Below, in pieces: positions 56,904-64,000 of a stretch of DNA of 64,000 nucleotides. The stretch is from a virus, in the IMG/VR virus record IMGVR_UViG_3300022680_000058, positions 1 to 64,000 of that record; one strand, 5' to 3'. The notes below the pieces were generated by a model that had not been told where the DNA came from, did not search any database, and worked only from the letters and a program-made list of their open reading frames with translations. Positions within the stretch are counted from its first letter, which is position 1. Each line of letters opens with the position of its first letter. The translations under genes and the position numbers were made by a program.

Positions 56904-57122
56904 CTACCGGGACCTGATTTCTCCAGAACGATACTGGCTCCTAGCCAGTAGGTCACCGAGACGCTTCTTGGGTCTTTTCCGCTTCGGGACAATTTTCTTC
57001 TTCCCCTTAGCCTCGAACCCAATCCTGTCTCTGACCGTCCCTCCAAGTCCAAGGATGTCCCGTCGGCGACTCCGATGTTTCAGCTTGTTGGCTTCCAAGA
57101 GCCACCGAACGGGAATCCACAC
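56904..57122 (-). CDS. Small basic protein, 72 aa
   Basis: Start GTG 57122 (MWIPVRWLLEANKLKHRSRR) with AGGG 8 nt upstream. W-[IV]-P-V start is shared with 51236. Middle DILGLGGTVRDRIGFEAKGK, then a Lys/Arg run (KKKIVPKRKRPKKRLG). Could be a DNA-neutralising core protein, like T4 gp68-type factors, in view of its place between core protein and protease genes. Not firmly assigned. Confidence 0.55.
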   Translation of the reverse strand: MWIPVRWLLEANKLKHRSRRRDILGLGGTVRDRIGFEAKGKKKIVPKRKRPKKRLGDLLARSQYRSGEIRSR

Positions 57123-57130
57123 CTCACGCC

Positions 57131-58171
57131 CTACTCGCCGTCGTCGTCGAAGAAATTGATCCCGGAGAAGTCTTCGTCATCTCCGTCGTCGATATCCTCG
57201 TCCTCATCGATCTGGGTGTCGTCGTCGATGTCCTCATCCTCATCGAGGAATTCATCATCTTCGTCGTCATCCACATCTTCGAGAAGACCGTTCTCGATAC
57301 CCATCCCGATCGACTCGTGAAGACTGGGTTGCCCCAAATCCTCGTGAGCCGCCATGGCCTTGCTGACACCTTCGAGGAGCCCATTGAGCTTCTCTTCGAT
57401 GGACTCGCTGAGCTCCCCACCGTTGGCTTCGATCTCCTCGGAGATGGTGGCGCCGGTGTCGCTCATCGTGTAGAGCATGTCGGCGATGCTCTGATCACCG
57501 ATGGCCTCGAAACACTCGCCAAGGAGGTGAGCCAGATACCCGGCATTGAGAGCAGCATCCTCATACTCACTCACATCGCCCGTGTTGGTGCTGGTGCTCT
57601 CCAAATCTTCCTTGAGCTGAGACAGCCGATCGCTCGCCTGGATGTTGACACTCTCCTGACGGACGATGAAACCCTTCTTGGTCTTGCCCTTCCGCATCTT
57701 GCGGCGCTTGGCGATCTTGCTCTTGAACCGCTTGCGGTAGAGTCGAGAGGCAGCCTTGAGAGCTCCCCTCTTCTTTCGACGCGCAGCCTTCTCCTTCCGG
57801 AGTTGCTGCTTCGACACCTTGACCATCTTCCCGGAGGCGTCCATCCGATAGCCCTTCTTGCGACGCTTCAGGGCTTCGTCCATGGTCTCGGGCTCTCCGT
57901 CGATGTCCTCGTCATCGTCGTCCACTTCCTCGTAGACGTCGCTGGGAGCGGAGTCGGAGCCGACCTCTTGATAGATGTCACCACACCCACAATCCTCTTG
58001 GAGCGGGTCTTCTCGAACACCCTCGCCGCCGAGAGGAGCGGTGGACCACTCTTCCACGAGCTTGCAGTTGCGGTCCATGTCACCGATGATTTTGTTCGGG
58101 TCGAGACCGAGGCTCTCGATGTCCTCTTCCAACGGTCGGACTGTTCTGTCTTCGCCGTACATTACCTTCAA
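57131..58171 (-). CDS. Core/internal head protein with basic and acidic blocks, 346 aa
   Basis: N-terminus VMYGEDRTVRPLEEDIESLG, an acidic stretch rich in Asp/Glu, then a strong basic block (about 125-180, QLRKEKAARRKKRGALKAAS and FKSKIAKRRKMRKGKTKKG), a helical middle, and a C-terminal 60 residues nearly all Asp/Glu. Such charge-block proteins are found in prohead cores (T4 gp67/68, internal proteins). Position between portal and protease matches. Function inferred from context only. Confidence 0.6.
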   Translation of the reverse strand: MKVMYGEDRTVRPLEEDIESLGLDPNKIIGDMDRNCKLVEEWSTAPLGGEGVREDPLQEDCGCGDIYQEVGSDSAPSDVYEEVDDDDEDIDGEPETMDEALKRRKKGYRMDASGKMVKVSKQQLRKEKAARRKKRGALKAASRLYRKRFKSKIAKRRKMRKGKTKKGFIVRQESVNIQASDRLSQLKEDLESTSTNTGDVSEYEDAALNAGYLAHLLGECFEAIGDQSIADMLYTMSDTGATISEEIEANGGELSESIEEKLNGLLEGVSKAMAAHEDLGQPSLHESIGMGIENGLLEDVDDDEDDEFLDEDEDIDDDTQIDEDEDIDDGDDEDFSGINFFDDDGE

Positions 58172-58180
58172 CCTCCCTGC

Positions 58181-59119
58181 CTACGCTTGAGGTGTTGAAC
58201 TCAAAAAATGGCTGACGAATTTCTCAGAAAACGCCGCCGCCAGATTCATCTCTCTCAACCTCGAAGCCACACCATCATGAACCCGTCCAAGGCTCATGAC
58301 ATCCCCGCCGTCAGCGACAGCAATCGCACTCTCGACGATTCCAATGGTATCTTCCAGATTCTCGCTGAACTCATGGACGAACTCACCAAAGTCTTCGCCA
58401 AGCAACCCTTCCTCACCGGAAGTCATGTTCTCGTCAAACCCAGACCGCATGACTGATTCTACATCGACATGCATTCGCCTGAGCTCTGAAAGGACGTCAT
58501 CGAGTGAAACCTGGATAGAGTCCCTGATTCGTTGGTCCGAACGGTCCACAGCGGACTCGAAAAGATCGTTGAACTTCGGCTTCGGGAGAGCCCTGTTGGC
58601 GTCCGAACCAACGAACTTTGCCATCGACTCTTCATTCTCCCGAACCGCCTCGATCCAGTCGTGGTCATCACCCATCGCGATCAAGTCATCCTCGACACCC
58701 TCAGCGGTGAACTTCACGCCAGACCTTGCCATCGTGTAAAGAGACTCGATACGGGCGTCCGCCTCATCATCGTTCCCATCCAGGATAGCATCCACGACGA
58801 GGAGTGACTCTACCTTCGCATCGCCACTCAACTCAGAAGCTTCTTTGACCGGGACCTGCACCTGTTCGACAGTCCCGAGCTCCAAGTCACCCGTCTCCTC
58901 ATTCCGAGAAAGCTCGACCTTGAAAAACTCTCCACTCTCGTTGACCACGATCGCGTGCTCAGAGAATGTCCCGATGACACGAATCTCGTCGTCACTGTCG
59001 CCGCCGAAAAGGTCAAGGTTGGAAGACACAGCCTCGTCAACCTCGTTCCTCACAACCTCGAAACTCCCATCGAGGAGTTTCGCCAGTGCTTCGCCGTCAA
59101 CCAATCTCTGTGTAGCCAT
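58181..59119 (-). CDS. Acidic head-core protein, 312 aa
   Basis: Start ATG 59119 (MATQRLVDGEALAKLLDGSF). Largely helical and acidic with GGDSDDEIRVIGTFSEHAIV and later helices (SDQRIRDSIQVSLDDVLSEL, FGEFVHEFSENLEDTIGIVE). Contains EVDE/AVSS near residue 30, a hydrophobic-X-Glu/Ala site. Between portal and basic core gene, so it is likely part of the prohead core. The gap 59120-59192 holds a TTGACA (59171-59166) without a good -10. Confidence 0.6.
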   Translation of the reverse strand: MATQRLVDGEALAKLLDGSFEVVRNEVDEAVSSNLDLFGGDSDDEIRVIGTFSEHAIVVNESGEFFKVELSRNEETGDLELGTVEQVQVPVKEASELSGDAKVESLLVVDAILDGNDDEADARIESLYTMARSGVKFTAEGVEDDLIAMGDDHDWIEAVRENEESMAKFVGSDANRALPKPKFNDLFESAVDRSDQRIRDSIQVSLDDVLSELRRMHVDVESVMRSGFDENMTSGEEGLLGEDFGEFVHEFSENLEDTIGIVESAIAVADGGDVMSLGRVHDGVASRLREMNLAAAFSEKFVSHFLSSTPQA

Positions 59120-59192
59120 GTTTCCCAAGCTCTAATTTGAAAGCCTACGTGTAGGGTCTATCGTGTGTCAAGCCTCGTTATTGAACAGAATA

Positions 59193-60983
59193 TCACACAG
59201 CGCCCTGGTCGCGCATCATAGACCTCAATTCATGCATCATTGGGGCAACCTCCATAAACCTCTTCCTGAATCCGGCTTGTTCTTTGAGCACCTTGTCGAG
59301 CTTGTCCTTCCACCGATATTCATCACGTCTGGAGCCATGGTCGAAGTTACGCCGCCAGTCATTCCTCGGAACAGCCTTGATCAACTTCGACAACCTCATC
59401 TCCATCTGCTGCATTTCTGTGAGTTCAGGACTCCCGGCTGAGAGCTCGTCATCGGACAATGACTGAAGAAGCTTTTGCGCCTGAGCATCAATGGCAGCGT
59501 TCGCCAGTGTCTCCTGTCGCTTCTCATCCATGACCTGAAGTGCCTCATCCTCTGAGAACCTAAACAGATGTACGAGAAGCCACTTCGCGCTGACAAACTC
59601 ACCCATACGGGACGCAAGGTCCGCCACAGTGTTCATGACCTCCATCCTGGCGAGTTCCAGAATAGACGATGGGACCGCCATCTTGACCTGGTAGTCGGCC
59701 CTCTCCGGGTCCTTGTTCGTCGCGATGAGATGCACCCGACAAACCTTCCGGTAGCCTCCCCTGATGACCCTCTGAATCCTCATAACAGAGCGAGCAAACC
59801 GAATGTCCTGTGTCGAGAGCTGCCCCTGAACAGCCTCGCCACCATACCCCATATAAATTTGTGGGATCTTGAGAGCAGCTACCAGCTTGTCCCTGTGGTA
59901 GTTGAGGCTCTCAATCTCGGTGTAGTCCGGCCCCTGAATGACATCAATCTCTGTCGTTCTCTTCCCGTCACGAACCCCAATGAAAAAATCTTCGTCATGG
60001 GCCAACGGGTTGTTTCTCATGTCGAGCTGGCCAGAGGAGTTCACAAACTTCTTTCTGGCAAACTGATTCTTCACTCGGTTGACATGAGCTAACCCACGCT
60101 CAGCATCGAGCCCGCCGATATCAACGTAGAATGCGTATCGAGCCGGGGCACGTTCGAGCTTGTAAATCAGGAGCGCATCCTCCAAAAGAGAGAGCCTTTT
60201 CCACACCCACCGTGCAGGGTCAATGACAGCAGAACCATACACACTGTTTGGATGCTTCCCCCTCAACCTCCAATGAACGACCTCCCAATCCTCGAAAACA
60301 GTGATGCCCTGGGAGCTCGTTCTACCGTCACTCAAGAAACTTTTCTGAAGAGCAGGAGATGGACCTCCGCTCCTCTCGGCAGCCAGGGCGTAAAAATCCT
60401 CCATTGTGAGGTTGAAACCCCCACTCATGTCCTGGACGAACCCGAGCAGCAGTCCACGCCTGCTCTCCACGCGGCGCATCGTTGGAGGTGGAAGATAGTT
60501 GATCCCAACAACACCCTCATCCGCAACCAATATCTCACCGAAGCTATCGCCGTACTTACAGAGAGTCCTCGACGCCGCCCAAATGTCATCCTCGATTCCG
60601 AGGTTTTTGTGGAGCATGTCGTTGAGGTCTTCGGCAACGGCCTTGTCTTTCGACTCGACCCAGATCGCCTCTTCACGATCAAGATTCGGTGTACAGGTGT
60701 CGTCTGCATAGAGATCCAGCGCCACCTGAATCTCAGGGTACTGATCCATCTCTTCGTAATCGGTCTGAGCCGCCTGAAGTTGCTGGTCTACCCTGAGGGT
60801 CTCTGCGAGTTCATTGTATCCATAATTGCTTGCCTGAGTGAACGGAAGCCCCGCCTTCTCTACAGATGGGATGCCGCCCCTTCTAAGGTCTTGTGCTGAC
60901 TGTTCTGACGACCGAGCAAAGAAACTTCTGACAGCCTGGCCTGCACTTTTGACGAACCCCTCGAAGAGCTTTTTCTCTGCCAC
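59193..60983 (-). CDS. Portal protein, gp20-like, 596 aa
   Basis: Start GTG 60983 with AGGTGG 7 nt upstream. Contains T4-portal marks: YGDSFGEILVADEGVVGINY, LPPPTMRRVESRRGLLLGFV, VHWRLRGKHPNSVYGSAVID and WKRLSLLEDALLIYKLERAP, then DVIQGPDYTEIESLNYHRDK. The dodecameric portal is the docking point of TerL and nucleates the prohead. 12 nt separate it from the terminase stop. Confidence 0.9.
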   Translation of the reverse strand: MAEKKLFEGFVKSAGQAVRSFFARSSEQSAQDLRRGGIPSVEKAGLPFTQASNYGYNELAETLRVDQQLQAAQTDYEEMDQYPEIQVALDLYADDTCTPNLDREEAIWVESKDKAVAEDLNDMLHKNLGIEDDIWAASRTLCKYGDSFGEILVADEGVVGINYLPPPTMRRVESRRGLLLGFVQDMSGGFNLTMEDFYALAAERSGGPSPALQKSFLSDGRTSSQGITVFEDWEVVHWRLRGKHPNSVYGSAVIDPARWVWKRLSLLEDALLIYKLERAPARYAFYVDIGGLDAERGLAHVNRVKNQFARKKFVNSSGQLDMRNNPLAHDEDFFIGVRDGKRTTEIDVIQGPDYTEIESLNYHRDKLVAALKIPQIYMGYGGEAVQGQLSTQDIRFARSVMRIQRVIRGGYRKVCRVHLIATNKDPERADYQVKMAVPSSILELARMEVMNTVADLASRMGEFVSAKWLLVHLFRFSEDEALQVMDEKRQETLANAAIDAQAQKLLQSLSDDELSAGSPELTEMQQMEMRLSKLIKAVPRNDWRRNFDHGSRRDEYRWKDKLDKVLKEQAGFRKRFMEVAPMMHELRSMMRDQGAV

Positions 60984-60994
60984 GACTCCACCAC

Positions 60995-63900
60995 CTAACT
61001 TCTGAGAAACGGCAACGATCCGCCTGGGGCCTTCTTCTGGGGTCCGCTCTTCTTGCGGTCTCCATGGTCATCCTTCTTCACGAGAATCATACCGCCAGTC
61101 ACCCAGGAATCATCCTCTTTGTTCATATCGGGCGACTCTCTGGAACTCGACACCATGTCCACAGGGCGCCCAGGAGCCTTCTTACTCAGAGAATACACGA
61201 CACCAGCGATCGAGTCAGCCACGTCCTTTGACCCTGGTGTCCCATCCGGGTTTCGCTTTGGGTGGTCAATCTTGACCTTCCCGCCCCGCTTCGGAACTCG
61301 CTGTAGATATCTGAACTCTTGCAAGGCGATAGGGTTCGGCGCCATCCGGAAACGACCTTCATAGATGGCTGCCTTCAATGTGTCGTATGGCTCGGTTGTC
61401 CTGTCAATCGAAACGACTTCAGCCTCGATCCCATGCTTGTTGAATTGCTGGATCGTATCAGCACTCTGGAACTGGTCGAGAGAGCTGTAGGAAACCATGA
61501 ATCCATGACCCATAAATTGATAAACGATCCCACGCAGATCAGCCAACATGATCTCGTCACCTGGCGGTGGGATAACACGAAGGACAAGATCTGCTTCCAT
61601 GCGAGGGGCCAGCTCGTTGTACTCCTCGCCGTAAGCATCCTTCCGAACAACCTCTGTCCATCCAGCAATATGACCTATCGTGAGTCCCGCAGAGTCCCCC
61701 GTAAGCGCCGGGTCGATGTGGACGTATCGAACCTCCCCAGGATGCCTCTTCGGGCGCCACGCTTCCTCGTGGACCCCACCAGGGAGCCGTCGCACGAACG
61801 GGTTACAAATCCGGTTCCATTCAATCTTCAACGGAGACCCAGCGACCCACTCAACCACAGGCCCATCACCCTCAAGACCGGCCACTGGGTTCTGTAGTGT
61901 CTCATCCTGACAGTTGTAGACCATCTCAGTTCGGCTCATGTACTGAGATATGACGTCAGTAGCCACACCAGCAACGTCTCTCAAGGCACTATCGATATCC
62001 GCCTCAAATTCACCTCGATAATCCTCTGGAACATCGACGATTTGAAGCCCGAGCTCTCGATACCGTGCCTCATCTTCCTCGTCTCCAGGGCCAAGGATTC
62101 GAGAAGAAATCCGCTCATTACCAACAACAACCTTGAAAAACTTCCCGCTGAATCGCTCCTTGGGGTGGACCTCCCAGGTTGCATACTCCCGGATAAACGT
62201 CATGGGGTCTTCAGATTCTTTAGCCTGGTCAATCCTCTTCTCGATGAACGCGTTGGGGCGCTCCTTCGATGACGCCACAATCAGCACACCTGGGAGCCGA
62301 CCAACCCTCTGGAACCTGGACTTCATTCGCCGAATGATCGACTTGTAGATTTTCTCTCCGACATCGATGAGCACCTCTCGCCCAAGGCGATCAACCTCCT
62401 TGGCCTCACCCATAAAGCTCGACTCATCGATAAACCCAGAGAACACATTGAGGCCGATGATTGCAGACGAACCAGTCGAGCCAGCCACGACCTGAATATT
62501 GTTCGGGAACCTGATTTCGAGCTGCGACGGCGCCTCTTTGGATGGAAAGTGCTCCTGAAAGTATCTTGAGTGACGAATCTTTCCGATCAACTCGTTGATA
62601 ACGACACGCTTGGCCACCTTCTCCGTGACACTCAACATCGCCACGTAGATATTAGACCCAAGGTCAATCCCATACGCCCGTTGAGGATTCCTGAGGCATG
62701 ACATCTGATAAATGGCGTAAGCCATCGCAGTTGTTGAGAAAAAGCTATTGTGAACCACGACGCCATTGACAACAGCGTTACCTGTCGCCGGAACACTCAA
62801 GTCGTAAACATCACGAACACCCCTTGGCTCAACCGACTCAACCCGCTCCCACACGATGTCATCGCTCATGTCAGCGAATCTCCGGAACCTCCCGTGATAC
62901 CCGACCGAATCACACAACCGAACAAACTTTTGACGCCCCATATAGGAGCCCTTACACAACCCAGCAAGCTTGGCCCACTTCTTCTTGTTGTGCAGTCCAG
63001 TCTCTCTTCGGATCTCTTTCAGCTCTTTTGTCGTAATCGGGACAACATCCCAATTCGAGTTCGGCTTCACACTCCTCGCCTGCTTCAGGAGCCGATCACA
63101 CGCCGCCTCTTTCCCCGGTATCTGTCCAACCCTCTCCATGAACAAAATCTGGTTCGGCGCGTCAGCTATCTGAAGCCTCCAGGCATCGAGGTCACCATCC
63201 TGGTTCTTTTTGCGCTTGTAGCTCTTCCGAGCCACCACACCAAAGCGACGGAGGAGATACTGGATGTCATCGATCAACCCCTCAGACGCAAGGCAGATCT
63301 CAATCTTTCGAGGACTCCCCGTGTAGACGTCCCCATCGGTGAACAGCCAACGAAGAAAGAGAGAGAGCTGCTCATCCGACAAACCAAAATACGTATCCGG
63401 TACCCTTTTTACTTTCGACAGGCATCTGATACCAAGAGTGTCAGTCCACTCTGTCAATCCCCTAAGGCTGATCGTAGGCTTCCCATCTGTGGTCGGGCTC
63501 GCCCCATCAAACCCAGGAATCGATCCAGCATGCTTGACGACTTCTGCTCTAAGATTCGGGTCACCTTTGGTGTACGTCGTCCGCGCCCCTGTCATGCTTC
63601 CGTCAGCGATGAGAGCCGCCGAGACGACCACTTCATCGTCTGAGATTTCGAGCTCTCTCTGAGGGGCTGGGACGCGACGAGCTACAGCTACCAAATCACC
63701 CTCTTCAAGAGCAGAGACATGACGATACCCATCCGGGCACAACACCGGGTGATCAAGGCTCGCATCGAGGTGCTGACCTGAGACCAGCTTCATCCTGGCA
63801 CATTCTTTTCGACCAGACTTCCATACCCGATTCGACCTCTCATGGGCAATTGATTGCCCACCAAATGACGGAACTGATGGTGTCTTCCCAACAGCTTGAC

Positions 63901-64000
63901 CAATCGTCATCCTTGTGCCAGAATCTGAATCTACGAAAAAACTCAATGATTCTAGGCACTTCCCCCACCCAATGCTGCCTCCGAGCAATGCCTCTTGGTA
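60995..64000 (-). CDS. Large terminase subunit, gp17-like, split by an intein (N-terminus outside window)
   Basis: The frame is open to the window edge; in-window reading begins YQEALLGGSIGWGK. Removing the intein joins GWGK to SFFSTTAMAY, restoring a Walker A loop (GSIGWGKS). Walker B is FIDESSFMG (about C-extein residue 105). The nuclease has the RNase-H-like acidic residues in YVHIDPALTGDSAG, SLDQFQSADT and GSKDVADSIAG. The motor packages DNA through the portal encoded next. Without intein, about 597 residues are visible. Last 50 residues are disordered and basic. Confidence 0.9.
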   Translation of the reverse strand, partial: YQEALLGGSIGWGKCLESLSFFVDSDSGTRMTIGQAVGKTPSVPSFGGQSIAHERSNRVWKSGRKECARMKLVSGQHLDASLDHPVLCPDGYRHVSALEEGDLVAVARRVPAPQRELEISDDEVVVSAALIADGSMTGARTTYTKGDPNLRAEVVKHAGSIPGFDGASPTTDGKPTISLRGLTEWTDTLGIRCLSKVKRVPDTYFGLSDEQLSLFLRWLFTDGDVYTGSPRKIEICLASEGLIDDIQYLLRRFGVVARKSYKRKKNQDGDLDAWRLQIADAPNQILFMERVGQIPGKEAACDRLLKQARSVKPNSNWDVVPITTKELKEIRRETGLHNKKKWAKLAGLCKGSYMGRQKFVRLCDSVGYHGRFRRFADMSDDIVWERVESVEPRGVRDVYDLSVPATGNAVVNGVVVHNSFFSTTAMAYAIYQMSCLRNPQRAYGIDLGSNIYVAMLSVTEKVAKRVVINELIGKIRHSRYFQEHFPSKEAPSQLEIRFPNNIQVVAGSTGSSAIIGLNVFSGFIDESSFMGEAKEVDRLGREVLIDVGEKIYKSIIRRMKSRFQRVGRLPGVLIVASSKERPNAFIEKRIDQAKESEDPMTFIREYATWEVHPKERFSGKFFKVVVGNERISSRILGPGDEEDEARYRELGLQIVDVPEDYRGEFEADIDSALRDVAGVATDVISQYMSRTEMVYNCQDETLQNPVAGLEGDGPVVEWVAGSPLKIEWNRICNPFVRRLPGGVHEEAWRPKRHPGEVRYVHIDPALTGDSAGLTIGHIAGWTEVVRKDAYGEEYNELAPRMEADLVLRVIPPPGDEIMLADLRGIVYQFMGHGFMVSYSSLDQFQSADTIQQFNKHGIEAEVVSIDRTTEPYDTLKAAIYEGRFRMAPNPIALQEFRYLQRVPKRGGKVKIDHPKRNPDGTPGSKDVADSIAGVVYSLSKKAPGRPVDMVSSSRESPDMNKEDDSWVTGGMILVKKDDHGDRKKSGPQKKAPGGSLPFLRS
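62747..63958 (-). mobile_element. Intein with LAGLIDADG homing endonuclease in the TerL P-loop, 404 aa
   Basis: Begins Cys1 (CLESLSFFVDSDSGTR) right after GWGK and ends VVNGVVVHN before Ser+1. Splicing blocks: A at the start, B (SLDHPVL, His at intein residue 70), F (VRDVYDLSVPATGN) and G (VVVHN). The two LAGLIDADG-type helices are SAALIADGSMTG (acidic residue near 119) and FLRWLFTDGDVYTG (near 208), so the endonuclease looks intact. A basic DNA-binding part (YKRKKNQDGDLDAW) follows. Insertion in the P-loop disables TerL until splicing occurs. Confidence 0.9.
63844..63859. repeat. 16-bp palindrome copy 6, inside the intein
   Basis: Perfect GGGCAATTGATTGCCC, symmetry extends to 18 bp. Read in frame as G-Q-S-I-A at intein residues 34-38, the same frame as in three unrelated genes. 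Confidence 0.75.

Noticed and set aside
5731-59160. AGGGTCTAT shared by the gaps at 5731 and 59151, next to short CCTAC/GTAGG arms
   Set aside because: Only about nine bases match and no third copy was seen; too short to separate from chance in 64 kb.
59143-59171. TTGACA as a promoter for the acidic core gene
   Set aside because: No -10-like hexamer at 14-18 nt; kept only as a remark.
1-64000. CRISPR arrays, tRNA genes, IS elements, integrase/attachment sites
   Set aside because: Read for regular spaced repeats, cloverleaf patterns, transposase motifs and recombinase motifs; none seen. By-eye reading can miss a degenerate tRNA.

Overview
The window is a piece of a large tailed-phage genome with a contractile tail and T4-like virion parts (a remote T4 relative, not a close one). 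The evidence is a gp17-type large terminase, gp20-type portal, gp21-type protease, gp23-type capsid, sheath, gp19-type tube proteins, a tape measure, and baseplate proteins like gp5/gpV, gp6/J, gp25 and gp53. A holin of the LL-H type and a lipoprotein with a C-terminal membrane anchor (candidate unimolecular spanin) point to a Gram-negative host; the host itself cannot be named from this sequence. No tRNA, CRISPR, IS element or integrase was found. Almost every gene lies on the minus strand, closely packed, with many ATGA/TGATG stop-start overlaps. The one clear forward gene is a DUF2786-like gene at 33.7 kb.

Layout in transcription order (high to low coordinates). 64.0-53.7 kb is the head module: TerL (N-terminus outside the window, P-loop split by an intein), portal, acidic and basic core proteins, a protease-scaffold fusion and the major capsid protein, closed by a hairpin/T-tract terminator. 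53.5-43.4 kb holds connector-like genes and an unusual run of paralogous-looking genes that share N-terminal peptides. 43.4-38.7 kb has sheath, decoration-like proteins and tail tube. 38.6-33.9 kb has a second tube paralogue, an AT-richer group of MGVYYP-type proteins and small membrane/coiled-coil genes. 33.7-30.7 kb is a set of small accessory genes with their own promoters. 30.7-24.0 kb carries a tagged protein, the baseplate/tail chaperone with a -1 frameshift site, and the tape measure. 24.0-8.2 kb is baseplate, spike, two beta-helix tail spikes and fibre genes. 8.2-0 kb contains holin, candidate spanin and unrecognised small genes.

The most notable observation is a set of at least nine otherwise unrelated proteins that begin with one of two related peptides: a long form (MD[IV]..VN..L..AI..FQE) and a short form (L.EA.A.G.TSY.VPAP). 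Both contain hydrophobic-X-Glu sites of the kind cut by T4-type prohead proteases, and the matching protease is encoded in the same module. I infer a capsid-targeting peptide family that loads diverse cargo into the head; this is not proven. Other notable items are a 16-bp palindrome scattered through the window (six copies, one inside the intein, four of them read in the same frame as QSIA), a promoter class TTGACA-N14-TATAAT with a conserved spacer, an operator-like inverted repeat around one -10 box, a canonical TTTCCCT slippery site, and a three-copy novel protein module.
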